A stretch of DNA of 64,000 bases from Archivesica marissinica (Eukaryota > Mollusca > Bivalvia > Venerida > Vesicomyidae), in the NCBI GenBank assembly GCA_014843695.1, contig CM026404.1, positions 6,265,773-6,329,772 of the forward strand, in the 5' to 3' direction. Position 1 is the first letter of the stretch; each line of letters begins with the position of its first letter. The position numbers and the translations under genes are program-made. The notes beneath the pieces are model-generated. The model was not told the DNA's origin and did no database searches. It was given only the letters and a program-made list of their open reading frames with translations. This document shows positions 1 to 14,800 of this stretch, one piece after another.

Positions 1-3000
1 AGTAGGATATGTGTAGAACTGAGGCAGTAGGATATGGGTAGTACTGTGAGAGCAGGATATGGGTAGAACTGAGACAGTAGGATATGGGTAGAACTGAGGC
101 AGTAGGATATGTGTAGAACTGAGGCAGTAGGATATGTGTAGAACTGAGGCAGTAGGATATGGGTAGAACTGAGAGAGTAGGATATGGGTAGAACTGAGAC
201 AGTAGGATATGGGTAGAACTGAGGCAGTAGGATATGTGTAGAACTGAGGCAGTAGGATATGGGTAGATCTGAGACAGTAGGATATGGGTAGAACTGAGAC
301 AGTAGAATACGGGTAGAACTGAGACAGTAGGATATGGGTAGAACTGATAGAGTAGGATATGGGTAGAACTGAGGCAGTAGGATATGTGTAGAACTGAGGC
401 AGTAGGATATGGGTAGAACTGAGACAGTAGGATATGGGTAGAACTGAGACAGTAGGATATGGGTAGAACTGAGACAGTAGGATATGGGTAGAACTGAGAG
501 AGTAGGATATGGGTAGAACTGAGACAGCAGGATATGGGTAGAACTGAGAGGGTAGGATATGGGTAGAACTGAGACAGTAGGATATGGGTAGAACTGAGAG
601 AGTAGGATATGGGTAGAACTGAGACAGTAGGATACGGGTAGAACTGAGACAGTATGATATGGGTAGAGCTGAGACAGTATGATATGGGTAGAACTGAGGC
701 ATTAGGATATGGGTAGAACTGAGAGAGTAGGATATGGGTAGACCTGAGACAGTATGATATGGGTAGAACTGAGACAGTAGGATACAGGTAGAACTGAGAG
801 AGTAGGATATGTGTAGAACTGAGACAGTAGGATATGGGTAGAACTGAGACAGTAGGATATGTGTAGACCTGAGACAGTAGGATATGGGTAGAACTGAGAG
901 AGTAGGATATGGGTAGACCTGAGACAGTATGATATGGGTAGAACTGAGGCATTAGGATATGGGTAGAACTGAGGCAGTAGAACATGGGTAGAACTGAGAG
1001 AGTAGGATACGGGTAGAACTGAGGCAGTAGGATATGGGTAGAACTGAGGCAGTAGAATATGGGTAGAACTGAGAGAGTAGGATACGGGTAGAACTGAGGC
1101 AGTATGATATGGGTAGAACTGAGGCATTAGGATATGGGTAGAACTGAGGCAGTAGAATATGGGTAGAACTGAGAGAGTAGGATACGGGTAGAACTGAGGC
1201 AGTAGGATATGGGTAGAACTGAGGCAGTAGGATATGGGTAGAACTGAGGTAGTAGAATATGTGTACAACTGAGAGAGTAGGATACGGGTAGAACTGAGGC
1301 AGTAGGATATGGGTAGAACTGAGGCAGTAGGATATGTGTAGAACTGAGGAAGTAGGATATGGGTAGAACTGAGGCAGTATGATACGGGTAGAACTGAGAC
1401 ACTAGGATATGGGTAGACCTGAGACAGTAGGATAGGGGTAGAACTGAGACAGTAGGATATGGGTAGACCTGAGAGAGTAGGATACGGATAGAACTGAGAG
1501 AGTAGGATATGTGTAGAACTGAGACAGTAGGATATGGGTAGAACTGAGAGAGTAGGATATGGGTAGAACTGAGGCAGTAGGATACGGGTAGAACTGAGGC
1601 AGTAGGATATGGGTAGAACTTAGACAGTAGGATATGGGTAGAACTGAGACAGTAGGATATGGGTAGAACTGAGACAGTAGGATACGGGTAGAACTAGGAC
1701 AGTAGGATACGGGTAGAACTAGGACAGTAGGATATGGGTAGAACTGAGACAGTAGGATATGTGTAGACCTGAGACAGTAGGATATGGGTAGAACTGAGAG
1801 AGTAGGATATGGGTAGACCTGAGACAGTAGGATATGGGTAGAACTGAGGCAGTAGGATATGGGTAGAACTGAGAGAGTAGGATATGGGTAGAACTGAGAC
1901 AGTAGGATATGGGTAGAACTGAGGCAGTAGGATATGGGTAGAACTGAGGCAGTAGGATATGGGTAGAACTGAGAGAGTAGGATATGGGTAGAACTGAGGC
2001 AGTAGGATATGGGTAGAACTGAGGCAGTAGGATATGGGTAGAACTGAGACAGTAGGATATGGGTAGAACTGAGACAGTAGGATATGGGTAGAACTGAGAC
2101 AGTAGGATATGGGTAGAACTGAGACAGTAGGATATGGGTAGAACTGAGAGAGCAGGATATGGGTAGAACTGATAGAGTAGGATATGGGTAGAACTGAGAC
2201 AGTAGGATATGGGTAGAACTGAGGCAGTAGGATATGTGTAGAACTGAGGCAGTAGGATATGTGTAGAACTGAGGCAGTAGGATATGGGTAGTACTGAGAG
2301 AGCAGGATATGGGTAGAACTGAGACAGTAGGATATGGGTAGAACTGAGGCACTAGGATATGTGTAGAACTGAGGCAGTAGGATATGTGTAGAACTGAGGC
2401 AGTAGGATATGGGTAGAACTGAGACAGTAGGATATGGGTAGAACTGAGACAGTAGGATACGGGTAGACCTGAGACAGTAGGATATGGGTTGAACTGATAG
2501 AGTAGGATATGGGTAGAACTGAGGCATTAGGATATGGGTAGAACTGAGGCAGTAGAATATGGGTAGAACTGAGAGAGTAGGATATGGGTAGAACTGAGAC
2601 AGTAGGATATGGGTAGAACTGAGACAGTAGGATACGGGTAGAACTGAGACAGTAGGATATTGGTAGAACTGAGACAGTAGGTACGGGTAGAACTGAGAGA
2701 GTAGGATATGGGTAGAACTGAGACAGTAGGATATGGGTAGAACTGAGACAGTAGGATATGGGTAGAACTGAGGCAGTGTGATACGGGTAGAACTGAGAGA
2801 GTAGGATATGGGTAGAACTGAGAGAGTAGGATATGGGTAGAACTGAGAGAGCAGGATATGGGTAGAACTGAGACAGTAGGATACGGTTAGAACTAGTACA
2901 GTAGGATATGGGTAGAACTGAGACAGTAGGATATGGGTAGAACTGAGGCAGTATGATGTGGGTAGAACTGAGACAGTAGGATATGGGTAGAACTGAGACA

Positions 3001-4870
3001 GTAGGATATGGGTAGAACTGAGACAGTAGGATATGGGTAGAACTGAGACAGTAGGATATGGGTAGAACTGAGATAGTAGGATATGTGTAGAACTGAGACA
3101 GTAGGATACGGGTAGAACTAGGACAGAAGGATACGGTTAGAACTGAGACAGTAGGATACGGGTAGAGCTGAGGCAATATGATATGGGTAGAATTGAGGCA
3201 GTAGGATATGGGTAGAACTGAGGCAGTAGGATATGGGTAGAACTGAGACAGTAGGATATGGGTAGAACTGAGAGAGCAGGATACGGGTAGAACTGAGACA
3301 GTAGGATACGGGTAGAACTGAGACAGTAGGATATGGGTAGAACTGAGGCAGTAGGATATGTGTAGAACTGAGGAAGTAGGATATGGGTAGAACTGAGGCA
3401 GTATGATACGGGTAGAACTGAGACACTAGGATATGGGTAGACCTAAGACAGTAGGATAGGGGTAGAACTGAGACAGTAGGATATGGGTAGACCTGAGAGA
3501 GTAGGATACGGATAGAACTGAGAGAGTAGGATATGTGTAGAACTGAGACAGTAGGATATGGGTAGAACTGAGAGAGTAGGATATGGGTAGAACTGAGGCA
3601 GTAGGATACGGGTAGAACTGAGGCAGTAGGATATGGGTATAACTTAGACAGTAGGATATGGGTAGAACTGAGACAGTAGGATATGGGTAGAACTGAGACA
3701 GTAGGATACGGGTAGAACTGAGACAGTATGATATGGGTAGACCTGAGACAGTAGGATACGGGTAGAACTGAGACAGTAGGATACGGGTAGAACTGAGGCA
3801 GTAGGATACGGGAAGAACTGAGGCAGTAGGATATGGGTAGAACTGAGAGAGTATGATATGGGTAGAACTGAGACAGTAGGATATGAGTAGTACTGAGGCA
3901 GTAGGATATGGGTAGAACTGACGCAGTAAGATATGGGTAGAGCTGAGAGAGTAGGATATGGGTAGAGCTGAGACAGTAGGATATGGGTAGAACTGAGGCA
4001 GTAGGATATGGGTAGAACTGAGGCAGTAGGATATGGGTAGAGCTGAGAGAGCAGGATATGGGTAGAAATGAGACAGTAGGATATGGGTAGAACTGATACA
4101 GTAGGATATGGATAGAACTGAGACAGTAGGATATGGGTAGAACTGAGACAGTAGGATATGGGTAGAACTGAGACAGTAGGATATGGGTAGAACTGAGACA
4201 GTAGGATATGGGTAGAACTGAGAGAGTAGGATATGGGTAGAACTGAGAGAGTAGGATATGGGTAGAACTGAGACAGTAGGATATGGGTAGAACTGAGGCA
4301 GTAGGATATGTGTAGAACTGAGGCAGTAGGATATGTGTAGAACTGAGGCAGTAGGATATGGGTAGAACTGAGAGAGCAGGATATGGGTAGAACTGAGACA
4401 GTAGGATATGGGTAGAACTGAGGCAGTAGGATATGTGTAGAACTGAGGCAGTAGGATATGTGTAGAACTGAGGCAGTAGGATATGGGTAGAACTGAGAGA
4501 GCAGGATATGGGTAGAACTGAGACAGTAGGATATGGGTAGAACTGAGGCAGTAGGATATGTGTAGAACTGAGGCAGTAGGATATGTGTAGAACTGAGGCA
4601 GTAGGATATGGGTAGAACTGAGACAGTAGGATATGGGTAGAACTGAGACAGTAGGATACGGGTAGACCTGAGACAGTAGGATATGGGTTGAACTGATAGA
4701 GTAGGATATGGGTAGAACTGAGGCATTAGGATATGGGTAGAACTGAGGCAGTAGGATATGGGTAGAACTGAGAGAGTAGGATATGGGTAGAACTGAGACA
4801 GTAGGATATGGGTAGAACTGAGACAGTAGGATACGGGTAGAACTGAGACAGTAGGATATTGGTAGAACTG
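1..4870. repeat. 25-bp minisatellite array
   Basis: Roughly 195 head-to-tail copies of a 25-bp unit built on agtaggatatgggtagaact followed by gagac, gagag or gaggc. The array is open at the left window edge and stops at an assembly gap on the right. Because 25 is not a multiple of 3, each stop-free stretch reads on the minus strand as a 25-residue periodic peptide (core YPYPTVSVLPISYCLSSTHI), and the same peptide appears in all three minus frames. Copies differ by scattered substitutions, mainly a/g in the gaRac segment and t/c in gataY. No promoter, splice or conserved-domain signal supports coding. Confidence 0.97.
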
Positions 4871-5870
4871 NNNNNNNNNNNNNNNNNNNNNNNNNNNNNN
4901 NNNNNNNNNNNNNNNNNNNNNNNNNNNNNNNNNNNNNNNNNNNNNNNNNNNNNNNNNNNNNNNNNNNNNNNNNNNNNNNNNNNNNNNNNNNNNNNNNNNN
5001 NNNNNNNNNNNNNNNNNNNNNNNNNNNNNNNNNNNNNNNNNNNNNNNNNNNNNNNNNNNNNNNNNNNNNNNNNNNNNNNNNNNNNNNNNNNNNNNNNNNN
5101 NNNNNNNNNNNNNNNNNNNNNNNNNNNNNNNNNNNNNNNNNNNNNNNNNNNNNNNNNNNNNNNNNNNNNNNNNNNNNNNNNNNNNNNNNNNNNNNNNNNN
5201 NNNNNNNNNNNNNNNNNNNNNNNNNNNNNNNNNNNNNNNNNNNNNNNNNNNNNNNNNNNNNNNNNNNNNNNNNNNNNNNNNNNNNNNNNNNNNNNNNNNN
5301 NNNNNNNNNNNNNNNNNNNNNNNNNNNNNNNNNNNNNNNNNNNNNNNNNNNNNNNNNNNNNNNNNNNNNNNNNNNNNNNNNNNNNNNNNNNNNNNNNNNN
5401 NNNNNNNNNNNNNNNNNNNNNNNNNNNNNNNNNNNNNNNNNNNNNNNNNNNNNNNNNNNNNNNNNNNNNNNNNNNNNNNNNNNNNNNNNNNNNNNNNNNN
5501 NNNNNNNNNNNNNNNNNNNNNNNNNNNNNNNNNNNNNNNNNNNNNNNNNNNNNNNNNNNNNNNNNNNNNNNNNNNNNNNNNNNNNNNNNNNNNNNNNNNN
5601 NNNNNNNNNNNNNNNNNNNNNNNNNNNNNNNNNNNNNNNNNNNNNNNNNNNNNNNNNNNNNNNNNNNNNNNNNNNNNNNNNNNNNNNNNNNNNNNNNNNN
5701 NNNNNNNNNNNNNNNNNNNNNNNNNNNNNNNNNNNNNNNNNNNNNNNNNNNNNNNNNNNNNNNNNNNNNNNNNNNNNNNNNNNNNNNNNNNNNNNNNNNN
5801 NNNNNNNNNNNNNNNNNNNNNNNNNNNNNNNNNNNNNNNNNNNNNNNNNNNNNNNNNNNNNNNNNNNNNN
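4871..5870. other. Assembly gap, 1000 N
   Basis: Exactly 1000 unknown bases, the conventional placeholder for a gap of unknown size. It separates the 25-bp array from the 51/43-bp array, so the real junction and both array lengths are unresolved. Reading frames crossing it are meaningless. Confidence 0.99.
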
Positions 5871-8800
5871 TGTTGCTCTCACTGAAGCTATGGTCCTGAT
5901 GAGCTGTTAGTATAGGCAGCTTGTTGCTCTCACTGAAGCTATGGTCCTGATGAGCTGTTAGTGTAGGCAGCTTGTCCAGCATTTGTCTGCCTGTTCACTG
6001 TTAGTATAGGTAGCTTGTTGCTCTCACTGAAGCTATGGTCCTGATGAGCTGTTAGTGTAGGCAGCTTGTCCAGCATTTGTCCGCCTGTTAACTGTTAGTA
6101 TAGGCAGCTTGTCCAGCATTTGTCTGCCTGTTCACTGTTAGTATAGGTAGCTTGTTGCTCTCACTGAAGCTATGGTCCTGATGAGCTGTTAGTATAGGCA
6201 GCTTGTTGCTCTCACTGAAGCTATGGTCCTGATGAGCTGTTAGTATAGGTAGCTTGTTGCTCTCACTGAAGCTATGGTCCTGATGAGCTGTTAGTATAGG
6301 TAGCTTGTTGCTCTCACTGAAGCTATGGTCCTGATGAGCTGTTAGTATAGGCAGCTTGTTGCTCTCACTGAAGCTATGGTCCTGATGAGCTGTTAGTGTA
6401 GGCAGCTTGTTGCTCTCACTGAAGCTATGGTCCTGATGAGCTGTTAGTATAGGTAGCTTGTTGCTCTCACTGAAGCTATGGTCCTGATGAGCTGTTAGTA
6501 TAGGCAGCTTGTTGCTCTCACTGAAGCTATGGTCCTGATGAGCTGTTAGTGTAGGCAGCTTGTCCAGCATTTGTCTGCCTGTTCACTGTTAGTATAGGTA
6601 GCTTGTTGCTCTCACTGAAGCTATGGTCCTGATGAGCTGTTAGTGTAGGCAGCTTGTCCAGCATTTGTCCGCCTGTTAACTGTTAGTATAGGCAGCTTGT
6701 CCAGCATTTGTCTGCCTGTTCACTGTTAGTATAGGTAGCTTGTTGCTCTCACTGAAGCTATGGTCCTGATGAGCTGTTAGTATAGGTAGCTTGTTGCTCT
6801 CACTGAAGCTATGGTTCTGATGAGCTGTTAGTATAGGCAGCTTGTTGCTCTCACTGAAGCTATGGTCCTGATGAGCTGTTAGTATAGGTAGCTTGTTGCT
6901 CTCACTGAAGCTATGGTCCTGATGAGCTGTTAGTGTAGGCAGCTTGTTGCTCTCACTGAAGCTATGGTCCTGATGAGCTGTTAGTATAGGCAGCTTGTTG
7001 CTCTCACTGAAGCTATGGTCCTGATGAGCTGTTAGTATAGGCAGCTTGTTGCTCTCACTGAAGCTATGGTCCTGATGAGCTGTTAGTGTAGGCAGTTGTC
7101 CAGCATTTGTCTGCCTGTTCACTGTTAGTATAGGCAGCTGTTGCTCTCACTGAAGCTATGGTCCTGATGAGCTGTTAGTATAGGTAGCTTGTTGCTCTCA
7201 CTGAAGCTATGGTCCTGATGAGCTGTTAGTATAGGTAGCTTGTTGCTCTCACTGAAGCTATGGTCCTGATGAGCTGTTAGTGTAGGCAGCTTGTCCAGCA
7301 TTTGTCCGCCTGTCACTGTTAGTATAGGCAGCTTGTCTGTTGTGTTCAGCATTTGTCTGCCTGTTCACTGTTAGTATAGGTAGCTTGTTGCTCTCACTGA
7401 AGCTATGGTCCTGATGCGCTGTTAGTGTAGGCAGCTTGTTGCTCTCACTGACGCTATGGTCCTGATGAGCTGTTAGTGTAGGCAGTGTGTGCAGCATTTG
7501 TCTGCCTGTTCACTGTTAGTATTGGTAGCTTGTTGCTCTCACTGAAGCTATAGTCCTGATGAGCTGTTAGTATAGGTAGCTTGTTGCTCTCACTGAAGCT
7601 ATGGTCCTGATGAGCTGTTAGTATAGGTAGCTTGTTGCTCTCACTGAAGCTATGGTCCTGATGAGCTGTTAGTGTAGGCAGCTTGTCCAGCATTTGTCCG
7701 CCTGGTCACTGTTAGTATAGGCAGCTTGTCCAGCATTTGTCCGTCTGTTAACTGTTAGTATAGGCAGCTTGTTCAGCATTTGTCTGCCTGTTCACTGTTA
7801 GTATAGGTAGCTTGTTGCTCTCACTGAAGCTATGGTCCTGATGAGCTGTTAGTATAGGCAGCTTGTTGCTCTCACTGAAGCTATGGTTCTGATGAGTTGT
7901 TAGTATAGGTAGCTTGTTGCTCTCACTGAAGCTATGGTCCTGATGAGCTGTTAGTATAGGTAGCTTGTTGCTCTCACTGAATCTATTGTCCTGATGAGCT
8001 GTTAGTATAGGCAGCTTGTTGCTCTCACTGAAGCTATGGTCCTGATGAGCTGTTAGTATAGGCAGCTTGTTGCTCTCACTGAAGCTATGGTCCTGATGAG
8101 CTGTTAGTATAGGCAGCTTGTTGCTCTCACTGAAGCTATGGTCCTGATGAGCTGTTAGTGTAGGCAGCTTGTCCAGCATTTGTCTGCCTGTTCACTGTTA
8201 GTATAGGTAGCTTGTTGCTCTCACTGAAGCTATGGTCCTGATGAGCTGTTAGTATAGGCAGCTTGTTGCTCTCACTGAAGCTATGGTCCTGATGAGCTGT
8301 TAGTATAGGTAGCTTGTTGCTCTCACTGAAGCTATTGTTCTGATGAGCTGTTAGTATAGGTAGCTTGTTGCTCTCACTGAAGCTATGGTCCTGATGAGCT
8401 GTTATTATAGGTAGCTTGTTGCTCTCACTGAAGCTATGGTCCTGATGAGCTGTTAGTGTAGGCAGCTTGTCCAGCATTTGTCTGCCTGTTCACTGTTAGT
8501 ATAGGTAGCTTGTTGCTCTCACTGAAGCTATGGTCCTGATGAGCTGTTAGTGTAGGCAGCTTGTCCAGCATTTGTCCGCCTGTTAACTGTTAGTATAGGC
8601 AGCTTGTCCAGCATTTGTCTGCCTGTTCACTGTTAGTATAGGTAGCTTGTTGCTCTCACTGAAGCTATGGTCCTGATGAGCTGTTAGTATAGGTAGCTTG
8701 TTGCTCTCACTGAAACTATGGTTCTGATGAGCTGTTAGTATAGGTAGCTTGTTGTTCTCACTGAAGCTATGGTCCTGATGAGCTGTTAGTATAGGCAGCT

Positions 8801-11800
8801 TGTTGCTCTCACTGAAGCTATGGTCCTGATGAGCTGTTAGTGTAGGCAGTTTGTTGCTCTCACTGAAGCTATGGTCCTGATGAGCTGTTAGTATAGGCAG
8901 CTTGTTGCTCTCACTGAAGCTATGGTCCTGATGAGCTGTTAGTATAGGCAGCTTGTTGCTCTCACTGAAGCTATGGTCCTGATGAGCTGTTAGTGTAGGC
9001 AGTTTGTCCAGCATTTGTCTGCCTGTTCACTGTTAGTATAGGCAGCCTGTTGCTCTCACTGAAGCTATGGTCCTGATGAGCTGTTAGTATAGGTAGCTTG
9101 TTGCTCTCACTGAAGCTATGGTTCTGATGAGCTGTTAGTATAGGCAGCTTGTTGCTCTCACTGAAGCTATGGTCCTGATGAGCTGTTAGTATAGGTAGCT
9201 TGTTGCTCTCACTGAAGCTATTGTCCTGATGAGCTGTTAGTATATGTAGCTTGTTGCTCTCACTGAAGCTATGGTCCTGATGAGCTGTTAGTGTAGGCAG
9301 CTTGTTGCTCTCACTGAAGCTATGGTCCTGATGAGCTGTTAGTGTAGGCAGCTTGTCCAGCATTTGTCCGCCTGTTCACTTTTAGCATAGGTAGCTTGTC
9401 CAGCATGTGTCTGCCTGTTCACTGTTAGTATAGGTAGCTTGTTGCTCTCACTGAAGCTATGGTCCTGATGAGCTGTTAGTGTAGGCAGCTTGTTGCTCTC
9501 ACTGAAGCTATGGTCCTGATGAGCTGTTAGTATAGGTAGCTTGTTGCTCTCACTGAAGCTATGGTCCTGATGAGCTGTTAGTATAGGTAGCTTGTTGCTC
9601 TCACTGAAGCTATGGTCCTGATGAGCTGTTAGTGTAGGCAGCTTGTCCAGCATTTGTCTGCCTGTTCACTGTTAGTTTAGGTAGCTTGTTGCTCTCACCG
9701 AAGCTATTGTCCTGATGAGCTGTTAGTATAGGTAGCTTGTTGCTCTCACTAAAGCTATGGTCCTGATGAGCTGTTAGTGTAGGCAGCTTGTCCAGCATTT
9801 GTCCGCCTGGTCACTGTTAGTATAGGCAGCTTGTCCAGCATTTGTCCGTCTGTTAACTGTTAGTATAGGCAGCTTGTTCAGCATTTGTCTGCCAGTTCAC
9901 TGTTAGTATAGGTAGCTTGTTGCTCTCACTGAAGCTATGGTCCTGATGCGCTGTTAGTGTAGGCAGCTTGTTGCTCTCACTGACGCTATGGTCCTGATGA
10001 GCTGTTAGTGTAGGCAGTGTGTGCAGCATTTGTCTGCCTGTTCACTGTTAGTATTGGTAGCTTGTTGCTCTCACTGAAGCTATAGTCCTGATGAGCTGTT
10101 AGTATAGGTAGCTTGTTGCTCTCACTGAAGCTATGGTCCTGATGAGCTGTTAGTATAGGTAGCTTGTTGCTCTCACTGAAGCTATGGTCCTGATGAGCTG
10201 TTAGTGTAGGCAGCTTGTCCAGCATTTGTCTGCCTGTTCACTGTTAGTTTAGGTAGCTTGTTGCTCTCACTGAAGCTATGGTCCTGATGAGCTGTTAGTG
10301 TAGGCAGCTTGTCCAGCATTTGTCCGCCTGGTCACTGTTAGTATAGGCAGCTTGTCCAGCATTTGTCCGTCTGTTAACTGTTAGTATAGGCAGCTTGTTC
10401 AGCATTTGTCTGCCTGTTCACTGTTAGTATAGGTAGCTTGTTGCTCTCACTGAAGCTATGGTCCTGATGAGCTGTTAGTATAGGCAGCTTGTTGCTCTCA
10501 CTGAAGCTATGGTTCTGATGAGTTGTTAGTATAGGTAGCTTGTTGCTCTCACTGAAGCTATGGTCCTGATGAGCTGTTAGTATAGGTAGCTTGTTGCTCT
10601 CACTGAATATATGGTCCTGATGAGCTGTTAGTATAGGCAGCTTATTGCTCTCACTGAAGCTATGGTCCTGATGAGCTGTTAGTATAGGCAGCTTGTTGCT
10701 CTCACTGAAGCTATGTTGTGGTTTAGCTTGTCCAGCTTGTTCTGATGAGCTGTTAGTATTGGTAGCTTGTTGCTCTCACTGAAGCTATGGTCCTAATGAG
10801 CTGTTATTATAGGTAGCTTGTTGCTCTCACTGAAGCTATGGTCCTGATGAGCTGTTATTGTAGGCAGCTTGTCCAGCATTTGTCTGCCTGTTCACTGTTA
10901 GTATAGGTAGCTTGTTGCTCTCACTGAAGCTATGGTCCTGATGAGCTGTTAGTGTAGGCAGCTTGTCCAGCATTTGTCCGCCTGTTAACTGTTAGGATAG
11001 GCAGCTTGTCCAGCATTTGTCTGCCTGTACACTGTTAGTATAGGTAGCTTGTTGCTCTCACTGAAGCTATGGTCCTGAGGAGCTGTTAGTATAGGCAGCT
11101 TGTTGCTCTCACTGAAGCTATGGTCCTGATGAGCTGTTAGTATAGGTAGCTTGTTGCTCTCACTGAAACTATGGTTCTGATGAGCTGTTAGTATAGGTAG
11201 CTTGTTGCTCTCACTGAAGCTATGGTCCTGATGAGCTGTTAGTATAGGCAGCTTGTTGCTCTCACTGAAGCTATGGTCCTGATGAGCTGTTAGTGTAGGC
11301 AGTTTGTTGCTCTCACTGAAGCTATGGTCCTGATGAGCTGTTAGTATAGGCAGCATGTTGCTCTCACTGAAGCTATGGTCCTGATGAGCTGTTAGTATAG
11401 GCAGCTTGTTGCTCTCACTGAAGCTATGGTCCTGATGAGCTGTTAGTGTAGGCAGCTTGTCCAGAATTTGTCTGCCTGTTCACTGTTAGTATAGGTAGCT
11501 TGTTGCTCTCACTGAAGCTATGGTCCTGATGAGCTGTTAGTGTAGGCAGCTTGTCCAGCATTTGTCCGCCTGTTAACTGTTAGTATAGGCAGCTTGTCCA
11601 GCATTTGTCTGCCTGTTCACTGTTAGTATAGGTAGCTTGTTGCTCTCACTGAAGCTATGGTCCTGATGAGCTGTTAGTATAGGTAGCTTGTTGCTCTCAC
11701 TGAAACTATGGTTCTGATGAGCTGTTAGTATAGGTAGCTTGTTGCTCTCACTGAAGCTATGGTCCTGATGAGCTGTTAGTGTAGGCAGTTTGTTGCTCTC

Positions 11801-14800
11801 ACTGAAGCTATGGTCCTGATGCGCTGTTAGTATAGGCAGCTTGTTGCTCTCACTGAAGCTATGGTCCTGATGAGCTGTTAGTATAGGCAGCTTGTTGCTC
11901 TCACTGAAGCTATGGTCCTGATGAGCTGTTAGTGTAGGCAGTTTGTCCAGCATTTGTCTGCCTGTTCACTGTTAGTATAGGCAGCTTGTTGCTCTCACTG
12001 AAGCTATGGTCCTGATGAGCTGTTAGTATAGGTAGCTTGTTGCTCTCACTGAAGCTATGGTCCTGATGAGCTGTTAGTATAGGTAGCTTGTTGCTCTCAC
12101 TGAAGCTATGGTCCTGATGAGCTGTTAGTGTAGGCAGCTTGTCCAGCATTTGTCCGCCTGGTCACTGTTAGTATAGGCAGCTTGTCCAGCATTTGTCCGT
12201 CTGTTAACTGTTAGTATAGGCAGCTTGTTCAGCATTTGTCTGCCTGTTCACTGTTAGTATAGGTAGCTTGTTGCTCTCACTGAAGCTATGGTCCTGATGC
12301 GCTGTTAGTGTAGGCAGCTTGTTGCTCTCACTGAAGCTATGGTCCTGATGAGCTGTTAGTGTAGGCAGTGTGTGCAGCATTTGTCTGCCTGTTCACTGTT
12401 AGTATTGGTAGCTTGTTGCTCTCACTGAAGCTATAGTCCTGATGAGCTGTTAGTATAGGTAGCTTGTTGCTCTCACTGAAGCTATGGTCCTGATGAGCTG
12501 TTAGTATAGGTAGCTTGTTGCTCTCACTGAAGCTATGGTCCTGATGAGCTGTTAGTGTAGGCAGCTTGTCCAGCATTTGTCCGCCTGGTCACTGTTAGTA
12601 TAGGCAGCTTGTCCAGCATTTGTCCGTCTGTTAACTGTTAGTATAGGCAGCTTGTTCAGCATTTGTCTGCCTGTTCACTGTTAGTATAGGTAGCTTGTTG
12701 CTCTCACTGAAGCTATGGTCCTGATGAGCTGTTAGTATAGGCAGCTTGTTGCTCTCACTGAAGCTATGGTTCTGATGAGTTGAGTATAGGTAGCTTGTTG
12801 CTCTCACTGAAGCTATGGTCCTGATGAGCTGTTAGTATAGGTAGCTTGTTGCTCTCACTGAATCTATTGTCCTGATGAGCTGTTAGTATAGGCAGCTTGT
12901 TGCTCTCACTGAAGCTATGGTCCTGATGAGCTGTTAGTATAGGCAGCTTGTTGCTCTCACTGAAGCTATGGTCCTGATGAGCTGTTAGTATAGGTAGCTT
13001 GTTGCTCTCACTGAAGCTATTGTTCTGATGAGCTGTTAGTATAGGTAGCTTGTTGCTCTCACTGAAGCTATGGTCCTGATGAGCTGTTAGTATAGGTAGC
13101 TTGTTGCTCTCACTGAAGCTATGGTCCTGATGAGCTGTTAGTGTAGGCAGCTTGTCCAGCATTTGTCTGCCTGTTCACTGTTAGTATAGGTAGCTTGTTG
13201 CTCTCACTGAAGCTATGGTCCTGATGAGCTGTTAGTGTAGGCAGCTTGTCCAGCATTTGTCCGCCTGTTAACTGTTAGTATAGGCAGCTTGTCCAGCATT
13301 TGTCTGCCTGTTCACTGTTAGTATAGGTAGCTTGTTGCTCTCACTGAAGCTATGGTCCTGATGAGCTGTTAGTATAGGCAGCTTGTTGCTCTCACTGAAG
13401 CTATGGTCCTGATGAGCTGTTAGTATAGGTAGCTTGTTGCTCTCACTGAAGCTATGGTCCTGATGAGCTGTTAGTATAGGTAGCTTGTTGCTCTCACTGA
13501 AGCTATGGTCCTGATGAGCTGTTAGTATAGGCAGCTTGTTGCTCTCACTGAAGCTATGGTCCTGATGAGCTGTTAGTGTAGGCAGTTTGTTGCTCTCACT
13601 GAAGCTATGGTCCTGATGAGCTGTTAGTATAGGCAGCTTGTTGCTCTCACTGAAGCTATGGTCCTGATGAGCTGTTAGTATAGGCAGCTTGTTGCTCTCA
13701 CTGAAGCTATGGTCCTGATGAGCTGTTAGTGTAGGCAGCTTGTCCAGCATTTGTCTGCCTGTTCACTGTTAGTATAGGTAGCTTGTTGCTCTCACTGAGC
13801 TATGGTCCTGATGAGCTGTTAGTGCAGCTTGTCCAGCATTTGTCCGCCTGTTAACTGTTAGTATAGGCAGCTTGTCCAGCATTTGTCTGCCTGTTCACTG
13901 TTAGTATAGGTAGCTTGTTGCTCTCACTGAAGCTATGGTTCTGATGAGCTGTTAGTATAGGTAGCTTGTTGCTCTCACTGAAGCTATGGTCCTGATGAGC
14001 TGTTAGTATAGGCAGCTTGTTGCTCTCACTGAAGCTATGGTCCTGATGAGCTGTTAGTGTAGGTAGTTGTTGCTCTCACTGAAGCTATGGTCCTGATGAG
14101 CTGTTAGTATAGGCAGCTTGTTGCTCTCACTGAAGCTATGGTCCTGATGAGCTGTTAGTATAGGCAGCTTGTTGCTCTCACTGAAGCTATGGTCCTGATG
14201 AGCTGTTAGTGTAGGCAGTTGTCCAGCATTTGTCTGCCTGTTCACTGTTAGTATAGGTAGCTTGTTGCTCTCACTGAAGCTATGGTCCTGATGAGCTGTT
14301 AGTATAGGTAGCTTGTTGCTCTCACTGAAGCTATGGTCCTGATGAGCTGTTAGTATAGGCAGCTTGTTGCTCTCACTGAAGCTATGGTCCTGATGAGCTG
14401 TTAGTATAGGTAGCTTGTTGCTCTCACTGAAGCTATTGTCCATGAGCTGTTAGTATAGTAGCTTGTTGCTCTCACTGAAGCTATGGTCCTGATGAGCTGT
14501 TAGTGTAGGCAGCTTGTTGCTCTCACTGAAGCTATGGTCCTGATGAGCTGTTAGTGTAGGCAGCTTGTCCAGCATTTGTCCGCTGTTCACTTTTAGCATA
14601 GTAGCTTGTCCAGCAGTGTCTGCCTGTTCACTGTTAGTATAGGTAGCTTGTTGCTCTCACTGAAGCTATGGTCCTGATGAGCTGTTAGTATAGGTAGCTT
14701 GTTGCTCTCACTGAAGCTATGGTCCTGATGAGCTGTTAGTGTAGGCAGCTTGTCCAGCATTTGTCTGCCTGTTCACTGTTAGTTTAGGTAGCTTGTTGCT

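Noticed and set aside
702..4726. Minus-strand reading frames of 90-360 codons in the 25-bp array
   Set aside because: The same 25-residue peptide appears in all three minus frames because the unit has no stop and is not a multiple of 3. That is a property of the repeat, not of a gene.
3426..5982. 818- and 418-codon frames that include the gap
   Set aside because: Most of their length is unknown bases, so the frame across the gap has no support.
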